64,000 nucleotides of DNA. It comes from Apium graveolens. Taxonomy: Eukaryota; Streptophyta; Magnoliopsida; Apiales; Apiaceae. Location: contig NC_133647.1 in the NCBI RefSeq assembly GCF_009905375.1, forward strand, positions 76,388,671-76,452,670. Direction: 5' to 3'. Position numbers and translations under genes: made by a program. Positions 1 through 10,256 of the stretch are shown here, in pieces. The notes below the pieces were generated by a model, which saw nothing but the letters and a program-made list of their open reading frames with translations, was not told the DNA's origin and did not search any database. Numbering within the stretch: the stretch's first letter is position 1; each line of letters begins with the position of its first letter.

Positions 1-1204
1 TTTTGAACAAATCGGCGCTAATATCCCGCTAATCCCAAGAAACTTCTTACCTCTGTCGGTGTTCTCGGCCTTTCCCAATTTGTAATTGCTTCAATCTTCA
101 CTGGGTCCACTTTGATCCCTTCATTACTGACTATGTGTCCTAAGAACTGAACTTCCTGTAGCCAAAACTCACACTTCGAGAATTTAGCATATAACTTTTT
201 CTTCCTCAAAATCTCCAAAGTTGTCCTCAAATGTTCTGCATGATCCTCTTCTGTCTTCGAATAAATCAAAATATCATCTATAAATACAATAACAAACTTG
301 TCCAAGTATTCCTTGAAAATTCTGTTCATCAGGTCCATGAATGTTGTCGGGGCATTGGTTAATCCAAAAGACATTACTAAAAATTCATAATGTTCGTACC
401 TTGTTCTGAAAGGTGTCTTTTGTATATCCTCTGGCTTAATCTTTAGTTGGTGATATCCCGATCTCAAATCAATCTTGGAGAAGTACTTGACTCCTTTCAA
501 CTGGTCTTACAAATCATCAATTCGAGGTAACATATATTTGTTCTTGATTGTAAGCTTGTTGAGCTCCCGATAATCGATGCACAGTCTCATGCTTCCATCT
601 TTCTTCTTGACAAATAGCACCGGTGCACCCCACGGGGATACATTGGGTCTGATTACTCCTTTCTCTAACAACTCTTGCAATTGTTTTGCTAGTTCCTTCA
701 TCTCGACGAGCGCCATTCTGTACGGGGCCTTGGATACTGGTTCCGTTCCAGGTGCTAAGTCGATCGCAAACTCAATTTCTCTATCTGGAGGAAGTCCTGG
801 TAACTCATCGGGAAACACGTCTGGAAATTCATTGACTATCGAAATATCTTCAAGTTTTGCTGGCTCCTGACTTCTATCAATTACATATGTAATGAAATGC
901 TCGCATCCTTGTCGTAGCAACCTTTTGGCTTGAATCATCGTTAAGAACTTTTTTGCTTGCTTATGGCCCTTAAACGTTACTATCCTTTCGTCTGGCATCT
1001 TCACCATTACCTTCTTATTTCGACAATCTATCTGAGCATCGTGCTTAGATAACCAATCCATTCCTAAGATAATGTCAAACTCTCCTAGCTTAAATGTTAT
1101 CAAATCCACACATAACTTATTACCAGAAATCTCAATTTCACAATTCCCACAAACTTGATTTACAGATATACGTTCTTGATTTTCTAATTCCACAGTCATT
1201 ATTT
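1..1204 (-). pseudogene. Gypsy A pol: end of protease and reverse transcriptase
   Basis: Two open stretches on the minus strand (1199-507 and 500-18) form one frame separated by an in-frame TAA. The first holds the end of the aspartic protease domain ([10 protein letters not shown]), the linker [12 protein letters not shown] and the RT fingers ([25 protein letters not shown]). The second holds the RT palm with the catalytic box FIDDILIYS, the [11 protein letters not shown] segment and the thumb motif [15 protein letters not shown] stop follows immediately at about 12-14, where the family has a second Tyr. The enzyme would copy element RNA into cDNA inside virus-like particles, but this copy has at least two nonsense codons and lacks RNase H and integrase here. 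The hAT insertion severs its upstream end. Confidence 0.92.
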
Positions 1205-1224
1205 CATTTAAATAGGGATGGCAA

Positions 1225-1400
1225 CGGGTCGGATCGGATCAGGTTTCTGAAGATCCAGATCCGATCCATTATATTCGGGTTCGGTTCGGGTTCGGGTTCG
1301 GGTTCGGGTTCGGATATCTAAAATGAAGATCCAGATCCGATCCATTGGGTTTTTTCGGGTTTCGGTTCGGGTTCGGATTTAATTCGGATACTTAAAAAAT
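1225..1400. repeat. Left subterminal repeats of the hAT element
   Basis: Repeated GGGTTCGG units (about 1275-1320 and 1350-1378) alternate with AGATCCAGATCC blocks (1250-1264, 1325-1340). The same words recur near the other end in inverted arrangement. They probably bind transposase or drive foldback pairing; that role is inferred from the superfamily. Confidence 0.75.
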
Positions 1401-1779
1401 AAAAAATTAAATGAAAATAAAAAATTATCTTCCTATCAAAAACATGAATATTGATTTTTTTAAAAATTTAGGAATGTAAAAGGGCTTTACATGTTTTATT
1501 TAGCACAATAAACGAGTGAAACATTCCTAATTTAATTGTTTACAATCACTCGTTTTGATTATTTAATGAGCAATATTTAAGAAAAACACAATATCGATAA
1601 CATGAATGTAAATTATGTATCGCATATATAAAATTAAGTAAAATGTTAATATACATATTTAATAATTCAAAATATTTCAATATATATACATATATATTGT
1701 ATGTTATATATAAATAATATACAATATAAATATAATATGTATATATATATATACTTCATATATATATATATATATTATA

Positions 1780-2000
1780 TCGGGTTTTTATCGGGTCTCG
1801 GGTTTGGATCGGGTCTGAATCTTGTTTCGGGTTTCGGGTCGGGTCTCAGTTCGGAACACCTAAGATCCAGATCCAGATCCAAACTTTTTCTGGTCTAAAT
1901 ATAAGATCCAGATCCAGATCCAGATCCAGATCCAAAAAATCGGGTTCGGGTAGACCCAATCGGGTCGGAACGGGTCGGGTATCCGTCGGGTCGGGTAAAA
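1780..2000. repeat. Right subterminal repeats of the hAT element
   Basis: GGGTCGGG/CGGGTTTCGGG words (1781-1850, 1937-1997) and a run of AGATCC units (1862-1935), the counterpart of the left-end array. A TA-rich stretch (about 1680-1775) separates it from the element centre. Confidence 0.75.
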
Positions 2001-2020
2001 CTGCCATCCCTACATTTAAA

Positions 2021-3389
2021 TACTCAATTGGACAATTTAACTTACTAATAAAATCTTGAGAAATAAATGATCGAGTTGCTCCCGAATCTATTAACACTTT
2101 GGCACATAAAGAATTCACATTAAGCGTACCTACCACGACATCAGTATCCTGGATAGCGTCCTTCACAGACATATCAAAAACTCTAACCCTTGGAATCTCA
2201 TTCACTGCTGGAGTAGATCCCATAATTCTCAATGCATTACTGACTAGGGCTGGTTTCTTGCAATCCCTGGCTATGTGTCCTGGCTTTCCATATTTAAAGC
2301 ATGTAAATCCAATAGCCGGAACCTTAATTGCTGGATTCCGGGTAGGCTGATCCTTGCTCACTTGCTCTCTTGCTGGCTGTTGCGACACTCTCTCGAATAG
2401 TGCCCTTTCTGATTACACTTGAAACAAACCACGTTCAACTTATTACAAATTTCTCCGTGCTTTTTCCCACATACCTGATAATCTGGAAAAGTTAGCCTCA
2501 ACTGATTCGGCTGGTTCACATTGACTGGATGGTTGCCTTGACCTCCGTCTCCTGCATTTTGTTTCTTGAAATTAAAATTTCTCCCTGGCTGAAACTTTCC
2601 CCTCTTGCAATTTGGAAACTTACCTGGTTGTGACTGTCCTTCATTCCCTTCAAACTTCCTCTTCTTACTTTCCTTTTCTTTCTGTGACATCTCGCTCTTA
2701 GTTTCTACAATCATGGCCTTTTGTACAACTCATGCATAGGTATCCAATTCAAATATGGCTACCTTCCCTCTAATCCATGGCTTCAGACCTTGCTGGAATC
2801 TCTTGGCCTTCTTCCTGTCAGTGTCCACATATGATGCCACAAATCTTGATAATTCCTCAAACTTACTCTCATAATCAGCTACCAACATACTTCCTTGCTT
2901 TAGCTCCAAAAACTTCAACTCCATCTGGTCCCGAACAAACTGAGGAAAATACTTTTCTAGTAATAATTCTTTGAACCTTTCCCAAGTAATAACATATGTA
3001 CCTTCCAATGTCTTCACAGTTTCCCACAAATAGGTGGCCTTATTCATCAAATAATAACTTGCAAACACAACCTTCTGTTCTTCCTTTACTTTAACTAAAG
3101 CAAATGACTTCTCTATTTCCTTTAACCAAACATTCGCTTCAATTGGATCTAAGAAACCCTTGAATTTTGGTGGGTTTACTGTCTGAAAAGTTTTGAAAGT
3201 TACCTGGGTATTGGTCTATCTTTGTTGTTGTTGAGTTAGGTGAACTGTTTGTTGAGCCAAGATCTGAAGAATCTGGGCTACTGCTGGGTCTATGGGTCCT
3301 GGGTTTGCATTCTGGTTGGTGTTATCTTGGTTGTTGTTGTTGGTTTTTTCATTCTCGGTGTTGGTGCGGGTATTTCTTCAAGGAGGCAT
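2021..3389 (-). pseudogene. Gypsy A gag and start of protease
   Basis: Minus-strand gag beginning at ATG 3389-3387, whose fourth codon is already a stop (TGA). It continues through the capsid-type domain (ATYLWETVKTLEGTYVITWERF, then FPQFVRDQMELKFLELKQGS, about 3040-2860) to two zinc knuckles: CFKCNQKGHYSREC (about 2420-2380), and CFKYGKPGHIARDC (about 2300-2260), in which the second Cys is replaced by Tyr. The protease active site DSGATRSF lies at about 2090-2065, just before the hAT insertion. An in-frame TGA (about 2730) and a frameshift near 2385 break it further. Gag would form the virus-like particle and package element RNA. Element C carries the better-preserved homologue at 59713-60981. 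Confidence 0.88.
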
Positions 3390-3865
3390 TTTCTATAAAG
3401 AATCAAACAACTCATTTAGCTTTTAAATTAAATTCTTTGCATAAAAGAAAAGTTTTGTAAAACTGAAATATCTCTTTTTGAAAACAGTTGTAACAGTTGA
3501 ACTAAGTAAATTGCATGCTTCTTTACAGAATGTAAACAGTTAAAGGGGTAGGATATATGGTATCATAAGAGGTATAACTGGTGCAATAAGTAAAGTAAAA
3601 TAAAACGGGTGCAGTAATGTAAATGACAATACTGGAAAGGAAAAGGTACTGATATATATAGATCAAAAGTTTTAGGTGGTACAAGCGTTAAAACGCTTCA
3701 AAAGTAAAAGCAAAAGGGTACAACAAACCTACTTACTAATCAGTAGATCTAGTCTATAAATACAACCCAAAAGTCTACTGATACATACTTCACACTACTG
3801 TACATACTAAACAATCACAACAACACTGCTCAACATCTCCATCTCTGTGGCTCTGTCTCTCTGGC
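3390..3865 (-). other. Gypsy A untranslated spacer between leader ORF and gag
   Basis: Non-coding leader of element A between the end of the leader ORF (3866) and gag (3389). It is AT-rich with no ORF or repeat I can support. The equivalent interval in element C is 60982-61285. Confidence 0.6.
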
Positions 3866-3949
3866 TCAAGGCAAGTCTGGACCACCAATCTCCTCAAGCT
3901 CCTCTAGAACCCACTTAGCCCACTGCATAAAAAAATCAGGGGTGATATC
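3866..3949 (-). pseudogene. Gypsy A leader ORF, 3' part
   Basis: C-terminal 25 or so codons of an ORF lying between primer site and gag. The copia element separates it from its 5' part at 11933-12366. Reading out of the ATATC target site the frame stays open, gives a helical segment (QWAKWVLEELEEI) and ends at TGA 3868-3866. With one copy of the duplication counted, the whole ORF is 170 codons plus stop. Function unknown; see the 5' part. Confidence 0.75.
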
Positions 3950-5625
3950 TGAAAGGAATATGTCCTAGGTACAATCATGTATAAGGATTTAGGAATAACT
4001 TTTATGTAATCTGTTTTGATTTCATTGATATTAATAAAAGACTTGTTTTGTTTTTATTACGGGCTTTATCTATTTAAGTGTTTAAATAAGATATACCATA
4101 GTTTAGAGTAAAGCTTTTTATGGATTATGATGAGATCATAATAGTGAGACCTTAAAAGATGATAACTCTAAACTTAAATAGTTCCTGGTCATAGGATTAC
4201 TAACTGGTAATTAATAATCCGCAAAGATCGGTACATACTATGCTTGCTTCATTATGAAGGATGTCTGTTCTCATAGACATTTATGTGGTGACACTATAGC
4301 TAGTATGTAGGTGCTTATTATAGAATAAGTTCACTGAACATGACTCGCACAGCTGAACAACTGATGGAGTTCACTCACATGTCAGCAGTTGTTCACCTAG
4401 TGATAGTTGTACAAGTATCCTTAGACTTGAGGTCATCATAGTCATCTTGTGTACACTGAACTATGCTTTGGTTTAGTTCTTAGTCTCCAGGGACAATTAT
4501 TAGGGCTCTTCTGGGTATAGGAATTTGTACACGAAGATAGTGTATGATCAATATAGGATCTACCCCTTCCAGTGAAGGAAGCGAATGTTCAAGGCTGATC
4601 CACTTATGCTAATTCAGGAATCTCTGGCCAGAGTGAATGAAATTAGAAAGGAGTTTCTAATTTGCATAGAACTACGCATAGTAAATGGTAAGCAAAGTGA
4701 TTGAATTAGATAGGCTTGACACGAGATCCATGCCTTGTATTTAATCTGGACATTGTAGGGTAGAAGGAGTTTATTGTACGGTAACTATTCACTGAATATG
4801 TTCTTGATATTCTAAGCAGCGAATTCATATTATCCGGATAGTCGCGATATGCTGAGAAGTATCCCTCACGATGTAGAATAAATATGATTAATTAATTAAT
4901 CATATTTAATAAATTAGAGAATTTATATAAATAATGATAAAATAGTTTTATTATTATTTATTTCTATTACCGGCTTAATATTGAACCTATAGGGTCACAC
5001 CATAAAAAGAGAATGATTTAATGGTGGAGGAATTAATTAATAATGGCTAAATAATTATTTATTTGTAAAATAAATAATTAATTGGCAAATTTAATAATTG
5101 ATTAAATGAGATTTAATTGATTATAAATTAATTAAGAAAAGTTCTTAATATTATTAATTAAAGGATTTAATTTTTGGAAATTAAATCAAGAGAGAGAATT
5201 ATTTCTAAAGTGTTTAGAAAAAGGATTAATGATTAAAAGGTGTTTTAATTATTAATGAGAATAATAAATGGGATAATAATAATAATATTTATGGGAAAAT
5301 TTCAGCTGAAAATTTTGCCTATAAATACACTATTATAGACCCTATTTTATTCTAACCCACATCAAACCCGAAAACCCAAAAAGTTTGGAAAACCCAATTC
5401 TCTCCACCTCCTTCCTCCTCCTTAACATCGTTTTCTTGGTGGATACCGGTGGAGTGCTTCACACTTGAGGAGCAACTGCTAAGGATCTCTGATCGTTGTC
5501 TCCGAATTAATTTAAAAGGTTAGATTCGATCCCTCGAATTTTTATTCACGATTTGTATGCTTTTATTTGGATTCTGTATGTGTAAAAGTGTTTTGCCATG
5601 CCTCCGCTGCGTTTAAAATCCAAAA
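3950..5625 (+). repeat. Copia 5' LTR
   Basis: Begins TGAAAGGAATATG and ends ...ATCCAAAA, where the 3' LTR has ...ATCCAACA. U3 contains a TATA box at 5320-5327 (CCTATAAATACAC), so transcription should start near 5350 and R-U5 be about 275 bp. The stretch 4880-5280 is very AT-rich. Confidence 0.95.
5320..5327 (+). promoter_or_regulatory. TATA box of the copia 5' LTR
   Basis: TATAAATA in a GCC-TATAAATA-CAC context, about 300 bp before the LTR end. An identical copy lies in the 3' LTR at 11627-11634. Confidence 0.8.
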
Positions 5626-5626
5626 A

Positions 5627-5638
5627 TGGTATCAGAGC
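5627..5638 (+). other. Copia primer binding site (tRNA-iMet)
   Basis: TGGTATCAGAGC, the complement of the 3' end of plant initiator-Met tRNA, one base after the 5' LTR. Minus-strand DNA synthesis would start here. Confidence 0.93.
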
Positions 5639-6057
5639 TAGGTTGTATGCATATAGATCTGTGGTAAAAATTTCAGAATTTTATGTGCTTGTATGAATTA
5701 ATTATGATTTTTACAAGTTATATCATGGATTAATTTTGTCTGATGAGAAATCGTTTCTCAGAATAATTTTGAATGTTGATCTGGGTTCTACAAGTGTTGT
5801 AGATCGTCTGGGTATTTTTTTCTTAATTTTAAGATGTATAGATTTTTTATTATGAATTTTTGAAGTTCTTGTAATTAAAATTCGTAATTAAATAAATCTT
5901 ATATATATATGAATTGTATGTATGTATATATCTGTATCCTCTGTTGCTTGTACTGTCTGCTCTGTTGTTTGCACGGGAGAAAGAGACAGGTGATGTCAGG
6001 CGCGCAAACCGAGAAAAGGCGGCGGCGGCTGCTGAAAATAAAAATAAAAAAATAGGG

Positions 6058-6198
6058 GTGTAACGCATTCCGGGAATGCGTTACACACCTGTGGCGCATT
6101 CACGGAATGCGTTACACCCTTTAATGGCTTAAAAGGGGTGTAACGCATCACCAGAATGCGTTACAGGTCCTGTAACGCGTTCCTGTAATGCGTTACAG
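6058..6198 (+). repeat. Four consecutive TGTAACGC-type palindromic hairpins
   Basis: Four inverted repeats in 141 bp share the arm TGTAACGCATTC. Unit 1 (6058-6086) is perfect: a 14-bp arm, one central base, and the complementary arm. Unit 2 (6091-6115) pairs CGCATTC with GAATGCG and extends the stem with G-U pairs. Unit 3 (6139-6165) has a 10-bp stem and a 7-base loop. Unit 4 (6170-6198) has a 12-bp stem with one G-U pair and a 5-base loop. The facing arms of units 3 and 4 also form a perfect palindrome (centre 6168), so alternative foldings are possible. Substitutions that keep pairing through G-U suggest RNA structure. Role unknown. Confidence 0.9.
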
Positions 6199-6938
6199 CC
6201 CTTCTGTTGATTTTAAAATTGATTTTCTGGGAGTTTCGTAACTCCGTTTTAGGCGTGCAATATACCGTTGGATTCGTTTTTTTGAGACAGATTAATGGAT
6301 TGATCAATTTTAGTTTATATAAAAGTTTTGAACTGTTTATATTTCCATAAAGTGTTTTAAAGCTATTTTTAACTGTTTGAATTGATTTTAAATGCTTCTT
6401 GTGATACATAGAGATGTATAATGCTTAGTTCTATATTCTAGATGATATAACATGCCTACCTTGATGTTTATTCATGTTGATATATGTGATATATGCTTAG
6501 TTTATCATGCGATGATAGATTTAGGTGAACTTAAATGAACATAAGGCGTTTGTTAGACAACCTAGTATAGTGAAATTGTTTCATAACCTTAATAATAATA
6601 TTATGAATACAATCATGAGATTCTTGTGTTTGTGAAACACGTAATTGAATATGAATTTTCGATATGAGAGAAAGGATGATTCTGTCAACAACAGATTTCT
6701 ATCTGTAAGAAAGGGTTATTAAGTGATGCCTCTTGACAATGCTCCACCCGATCTGGGAATCGTCTGATTATTGATTATTGATTTGAAATATTTAATTTAA
6801 AAGGAAGAATCTCTTTATAATATGATTATGATTGTAACGTAATATAATCCCTCTAAAATTAAATAATATCAAGTAGTAATTGGCCAATGATACAATGGGC
6901 TTGTGTCGGTCATAGCCTTCCAACATGGTAGAAAGTAG

Positions 6939-7281
6939 TTCTTATTTTTGAATCATTGTCATTTCGTGCCACAGCCGAGGGCTTTGATTTCGAAATAAGA
7001 AATACTTGTCTATTACATAGAGATGTGTACATTGAATAAGAATCTAAAGGTCGTTACGTGCCACAGCCGTGGGCCTTTGGGGACTGATTCAATTGTACGG
7101 AATGTTGGGTTAGACTTGACTTAGAATATTGAGTTTGTCGTGCCACAGCCATGACTCAATTATTCAAGAGGCTAAAGTTTGATTAGGGAATAACATTAGA
7201 TGTAATTGACAAGAGTTGTCTGCCTATTGAACATTAGATGGCGTTTCGTGCCACAGCCGGGGTTGTGTAATGGAATGTAGG
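6939..7281 (+). repeat. Four stem-loops with the same CGTGCCACAGCC loop
   Basis: The 12-mer CGTGCCACAGCC occurs at 6965-6976, 7057-7068, 7139-7150 and 7247-7258. Each copy is enclosed by its own, different inverted repeat. Stem 1: TTCTTATTT (6939-6947) with 6993-7001, plus AATCA (6951-6955) with TGATT (6985-6989). Stem 2: GTAC-ATTGAAT (7027-7037) with 7087-7098 (one bulge), plus AAAGG with CCTTT. Stem 3: GAATA-TTGAGT (7124-7134) with 7154-7165. Stem 4: CATTA (7232-7236) with TAATG (7268-7272), flanked by CCTA/TAGG. A conserved loop on unrelated but paired stems is the signature of a functional RNA element. A weaker relative may lie at 6897-6917. Confidence 0.85.
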
Positions 7282-7462
7282 ATCCCTATTCCCACTAGCA
7301 TTATGAATGCTTAATTTTTCACGTAGGGGGTTAAATAAATTAGGAAAACTAGTGGGAGCCACTTATGAATAAAGACCCGATTCATATAGTGTTTTGAAAT
7401 GAAATCGAATATTTGCTAAGTGTTGTTATGTGTTTATCATTTACAGATTTACTTTGTACGTT

Positions 7463-8341
7463 ATGTCTTCTGCACTATCACTCAGGAGCATACTAGATGC
7501 TCACAAATTGACTGGTCCTAATTATGCTGACTGGCTTCGAAACTTGAGAATTGTTCTCAGGATTGAGAAGCTGGAATACGTGATTGACTCACCTAAGCCT
7601 ACTGAACCTGCTAGTGATGCATATAATGATGAACATGTCGTGTATCGTAAGTGGATAGATGATGCAAATGTTCCTCAATGCATCATGCTAGCTTCCATGA
7701 ACATTGAGCTACAGAAGCAACATGAGCATATGGATGCTCACACTATCCTAATGCATCTACAAGAGTTGTATGATGTGGCGGGGAGGACAGCTCGATATGA
7801 GATATCGAAGGAGCTGTTCGCGTGTAGGATGTCTGAGGGATCATCTGTGAATGACCATGTACTTAAGATGATCAATTTGATTGAACGTCTTGGACAACTT
7901 GGTTTTGCCATGGATGGGGAGCTGAGCCAAGACTTGGTCTTGGAATTGCTTCCGAGTTCGTTCTTGCAGTTTGTTGTGAACTTTCACATGAATAAGTTGG
8001 ATGTCAGTCTGCCTGAACTCCACAACATGTTGAAGACTGCGGAATCGAATTTTCCCCCTAAGAAGAGTTCTGTTCTTCTAATTGGTGAAGGTTCCAATCC
8101 TAAGAAAAGGAAGAGGAACCCTTCCAAGAAGAAGAAAGTAGGTGAGAAAATGCCGGTTCCACCAAAAGCTGAAGACCCCAAGAGTAAAGTTGTTTGCTTT
8201 CACTGTAATAAGGTGGGGCACTGGAAGAGGAACTGCAAGGTTTACCTTGCAGAATTGAAGAAGAAGGGTAGTGAGACTACCGCTTCTGATTCAGGTATGT
8301 TCATGATAGAAGTGAATATGTCATTTCTACTTGGGTATTAG
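7463..8341 (+). CDS. Copia gag (largely intact)
   Basis: Capsid/nucleocapsid precursor of the copia element, about 292 codons from the ATG at 7463 (MSSALSLRSILD); an in-frame upstream ATG at 7430 adds a hydrophobic stretch unlikely to be native. Residues 1-190 are the UBN2-type gag domain of plant copia elements (LTGPNYADWLRNLRIVL near the start). A basic linker rich in Lys follows (about 8095-8140), then one zinc knuckle, CFHCNKVGHWKRNC (about 8195-8240). The frame ends at TAG 8339-8341; protease continues in another frame, so gag-pol continuity is lost. It is the only ORF of this element that could still be translated whole. Confidence 0.85.
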   Translation: MSSALSLRSILDAHKLTGPNYADWLRNLRIVLRIEKLEYVIDSPKPTEPASDAYNDEHVVYRKWIDDANVPQCIMLASMNIELQKQHEHMDAHTILMHLQELYDVAGRTARYEISKELFACRMSEGSSVNDHVLKMINLIERLGQLGFAMDGELSQDLVLELLPSSFLQFVVNFHMNKLDVSLPELHNMLKTAESNFPPKKSSVLLIGEGSNPKKRKRNPSKKKKVGEKMPVPPKAEDPKSKVVCFHCNKVGHWKRNCKVYLAELKKKGSETTASDSGMFMIEVNMSFLLGY

Positions 8342-10240
8342 ATACCGCCTGTGGTTCTCAAATCTGTAATTTGTTGCAGGGACCAAGGAGAAGTAGGACT
8401 CTTGAAGAAGAGGAGGTGATTCTACTGATGGGAAATGGAGCAAGAGTTGCTGCTAAAGATGTAGAATCATTTCATTTAAATATGCCTACGGGCAAGACTA
8501 TTGTTTGAAATAACTGTTATTTTGTTCCCTCAATTATGAGGAATATTATTCCCATGTTAGACTTGGCTGGATTTTCATTTATTATTGAGAATAATGAATG
8601 TTCTATTCTTAGAGATAATATTCTTTATGGACGTGGTACTTTAAATAATGGTCTGTATAAATGTGACATAATTTACTTCAGATTGAACAAACTAATAAAA
8701 GAAAAATGATGATGAAAATCTCACTTCATAGTGGCACTGCAGTCTCCATTTAGTGGACATGGAGAGAGGACTGCAAATTTTCTAGGAATGGTACACACAG
8801 ATGTATGTGGACCAATGTCTACGCAAGCCATGGGTGGATTTTCATACTTCATTACTTTCATAGATGATAGATCTGGATTCGGATATGTGTTTGATGAAAT
8901 ACAAGTCTGAGGCCTTTGAAAGGTTCAAAGAATATAAGTATGAAGTGGACAAACAACCAAACATAGTATTATAACTCTTCGATCAGATTGAGGTGGTGAA
9001 TACTTTAATGGAGTGTTTCTAGATTATCTCAAAGTAAATGGTATAGTCTCCCAGTGGACTCCTCCGGATTGGTATCTGAAAGGAGAAATCGAACTTTGTT
9101 AGACATAGTTCGGTCCATGATGAGCTATGCAAATCTTCCATTATTCCTATGGGGTTATGCATTGGAAACCTCAGCATATTTACTGAATATGGTGCCTTCC
9201 AAATATGTTCCTCAAACTCTGTATGAGATATGGAAAGTAAGGAAACCGAGTCTTAAACACGTTAAGATTTGGGGATGTCCAGCTTATGTCAAGTAAGTTG
9301 ACCCAGATAAGCTGGAATATCGATTCGTAAAATGTAGTTTTGTGGGATATCCTAAAGAGACTTTAGGGTATTACTTTTACACCGATCATCGGGTGTTTGT
9401 CTCCAGATATGCTACCTTCTTGGAAAAGTAGTTTATCCTTGAAGGAAACAGTGGGAGCAAAATTGAACTTGATGAAGTTCAAGAAGCACAAACTACTACG
9501 GATCAAGTTGAAACACCTGTTCTGACTGAACAACCTTTTATGGAACAACCCATTCATAGATCAGGGAGAGTGTCTCGCCAACCTGAGAGGTATTATGGCC
9601 TTGTCATTGAGAATGACAATGAGTTGTCGATCATTGATGATGACGACCCTGTGACCTATAATGAGGCTATGAGTAGTGATTGACTCAGAGAAATGGCAAA
9701 GTGCCATGAAATCCGGAAATAAATCTATGTATACGGGATACAAAAGAATGATTAGAGCAGATGGCCAGGTGGAGACCTTTAAGGCCAGGCTTGTGACCAA
9801 AGAATTCAAACAAAGGCAATGGATTAACTTTGATGAAACCTTTTACCTGTAGCCCTGTTAAAATCAGTTCGGATTTTGCTTGCGAATGCTGCTTACTACG
9901 ACTATGAGATCTGGCAATTAGCCAGATGGTTTTCTTTCCAAGAGAAATGAAAACCTAGTGTGTAAGCTGCTTCGAAGCATATGTGGTTTAAAGCAAGCTT
10001 CTCGTAGATGGAACATCCGTTTTGATGAGACAATCAAAGAGTTTAATTTTATCAAAAATGAAGATGAACCATGCGTCTATAAAAGGGTTAGTGGGAGCGC
10101 GGTAACATTTCTTGTATTGTATTAAATTAGAGTTGACACACATAACAACATAGCAAACCCACTCACAAAGCTACTTTATGAAAGTCACTTTGATCGTCAT
10201 AATGACAAGATGGGTATTAGATACCAGAGTGATTAGCTTT
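8318..10240 (+). pseudogene. Degenerate copia pol (protease, integrase, RT, RNase H remnants)
   Basis: Remnants in order across three frames: protease WVLDTACGSQICN (about 8323-8362); integrase core pieces HTDVCGPM, FIDDRSGFG and LRSD-stop-GGEYF (about 8795-9005); the ERRNRTLLDIVRSMM segment (9081-9296), ending in CPAYVK; the linker with RSGRVSRQPERYYG; RT pieces (MIRADGQVETFKARLV, FDETF; about 9745-9840), then LLRSICGLKQASRRWN (about 9968-10015). The sequence jumps at about 10125, just before where YVDD should be, to the last part of RNase H (NIANPLTKLL ... KMGIRYQ, about 10150-10235). The RT catalytic box and most of RNase H are missing. Frameshifts and stops are numerous, so the element cannot supply its own enzymes. 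Confidence 0.9.
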
Positions 10241-10243
10241 AGT

Positions 10244-10256
10244 ACAAGTGGGAGAT
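10244..10256 (+). other. Copia polypurine tract
   Basis: ACAAGTGGGAGAT immediately before the TG of the 3' LTR; primer for plus-strand DNA synthesis. Confidence 0.85.

Larger units (their letters stand above)
1213..2012. mobile_element. Non-autonomous hAT transposon (800 bp)
   Basis: The ends are perfect 11-bp inverted repeats: TAGGGATGGCA at 1213-1223 and its complement at 2002-2012. They are flanked by an 8-bp direct repeat, CATTTAAA, at 1205-1212 and 2013-2020. This length and TIR type fit the hAT superfamily. The element interrupts the protease region of gypsy A: reading frames on the two sides belong to one protein. No transposase is encoded; the ORFs across it are low-complexity. Both ends carry subterminal repeats, GGGTTCGG/GGGTCGGG and AGATCCAGATCC, of the sort hAT transposases bind. 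The centre is AT-rich with TATATA runs. It would depend on a transposase supplied elsewhere. Confidence 0.93.
5639..7462 (+). other. Long structured leader of the copia element
   Basis: About 1.8 kb between primer site and gag with no credible ORF. It holds the two hairpin arrays at 6058-6198 and 6939-7281. A sequence resembling a 3' splice site (TTTATCATTTACAG, 7434-7447) sits just before the gag ATG, so the leader might be spliced; no donor was assigned. The rest (5700-6050, 6200-6930) is AT-rich with no feature I can name. Confidence 0.6.

Noticed and set aside
577..870. Plus-strand ORF of 97 codons
   Set aside because: Shadow of the gypsy RT and protease on the other strand; similar shadows occur at 59015-59293 and 57462-57863.
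1275..1320. GGGTTCGGGTTCGG run as a telomere-like repeat
   Set aside because: The unit is not the plant telomere repeat (TTTAGGG), and the run lies inside a hAT element with TIRs and target duplication.
5627..5638. TGGTATCAGAGC words as host tRNA gene fragments
   Set aside because: Each lies next to an LTR end and matches only the tRNA 3' end, as primer binding sites do; no tRNA cloverleaf is present.
6058..6198. Hairpin arrays as CRISPR-like repeats
   Set aside because: Arms are inverted, spacers are irregular and short, and the context is a plant retrotransposon leader.
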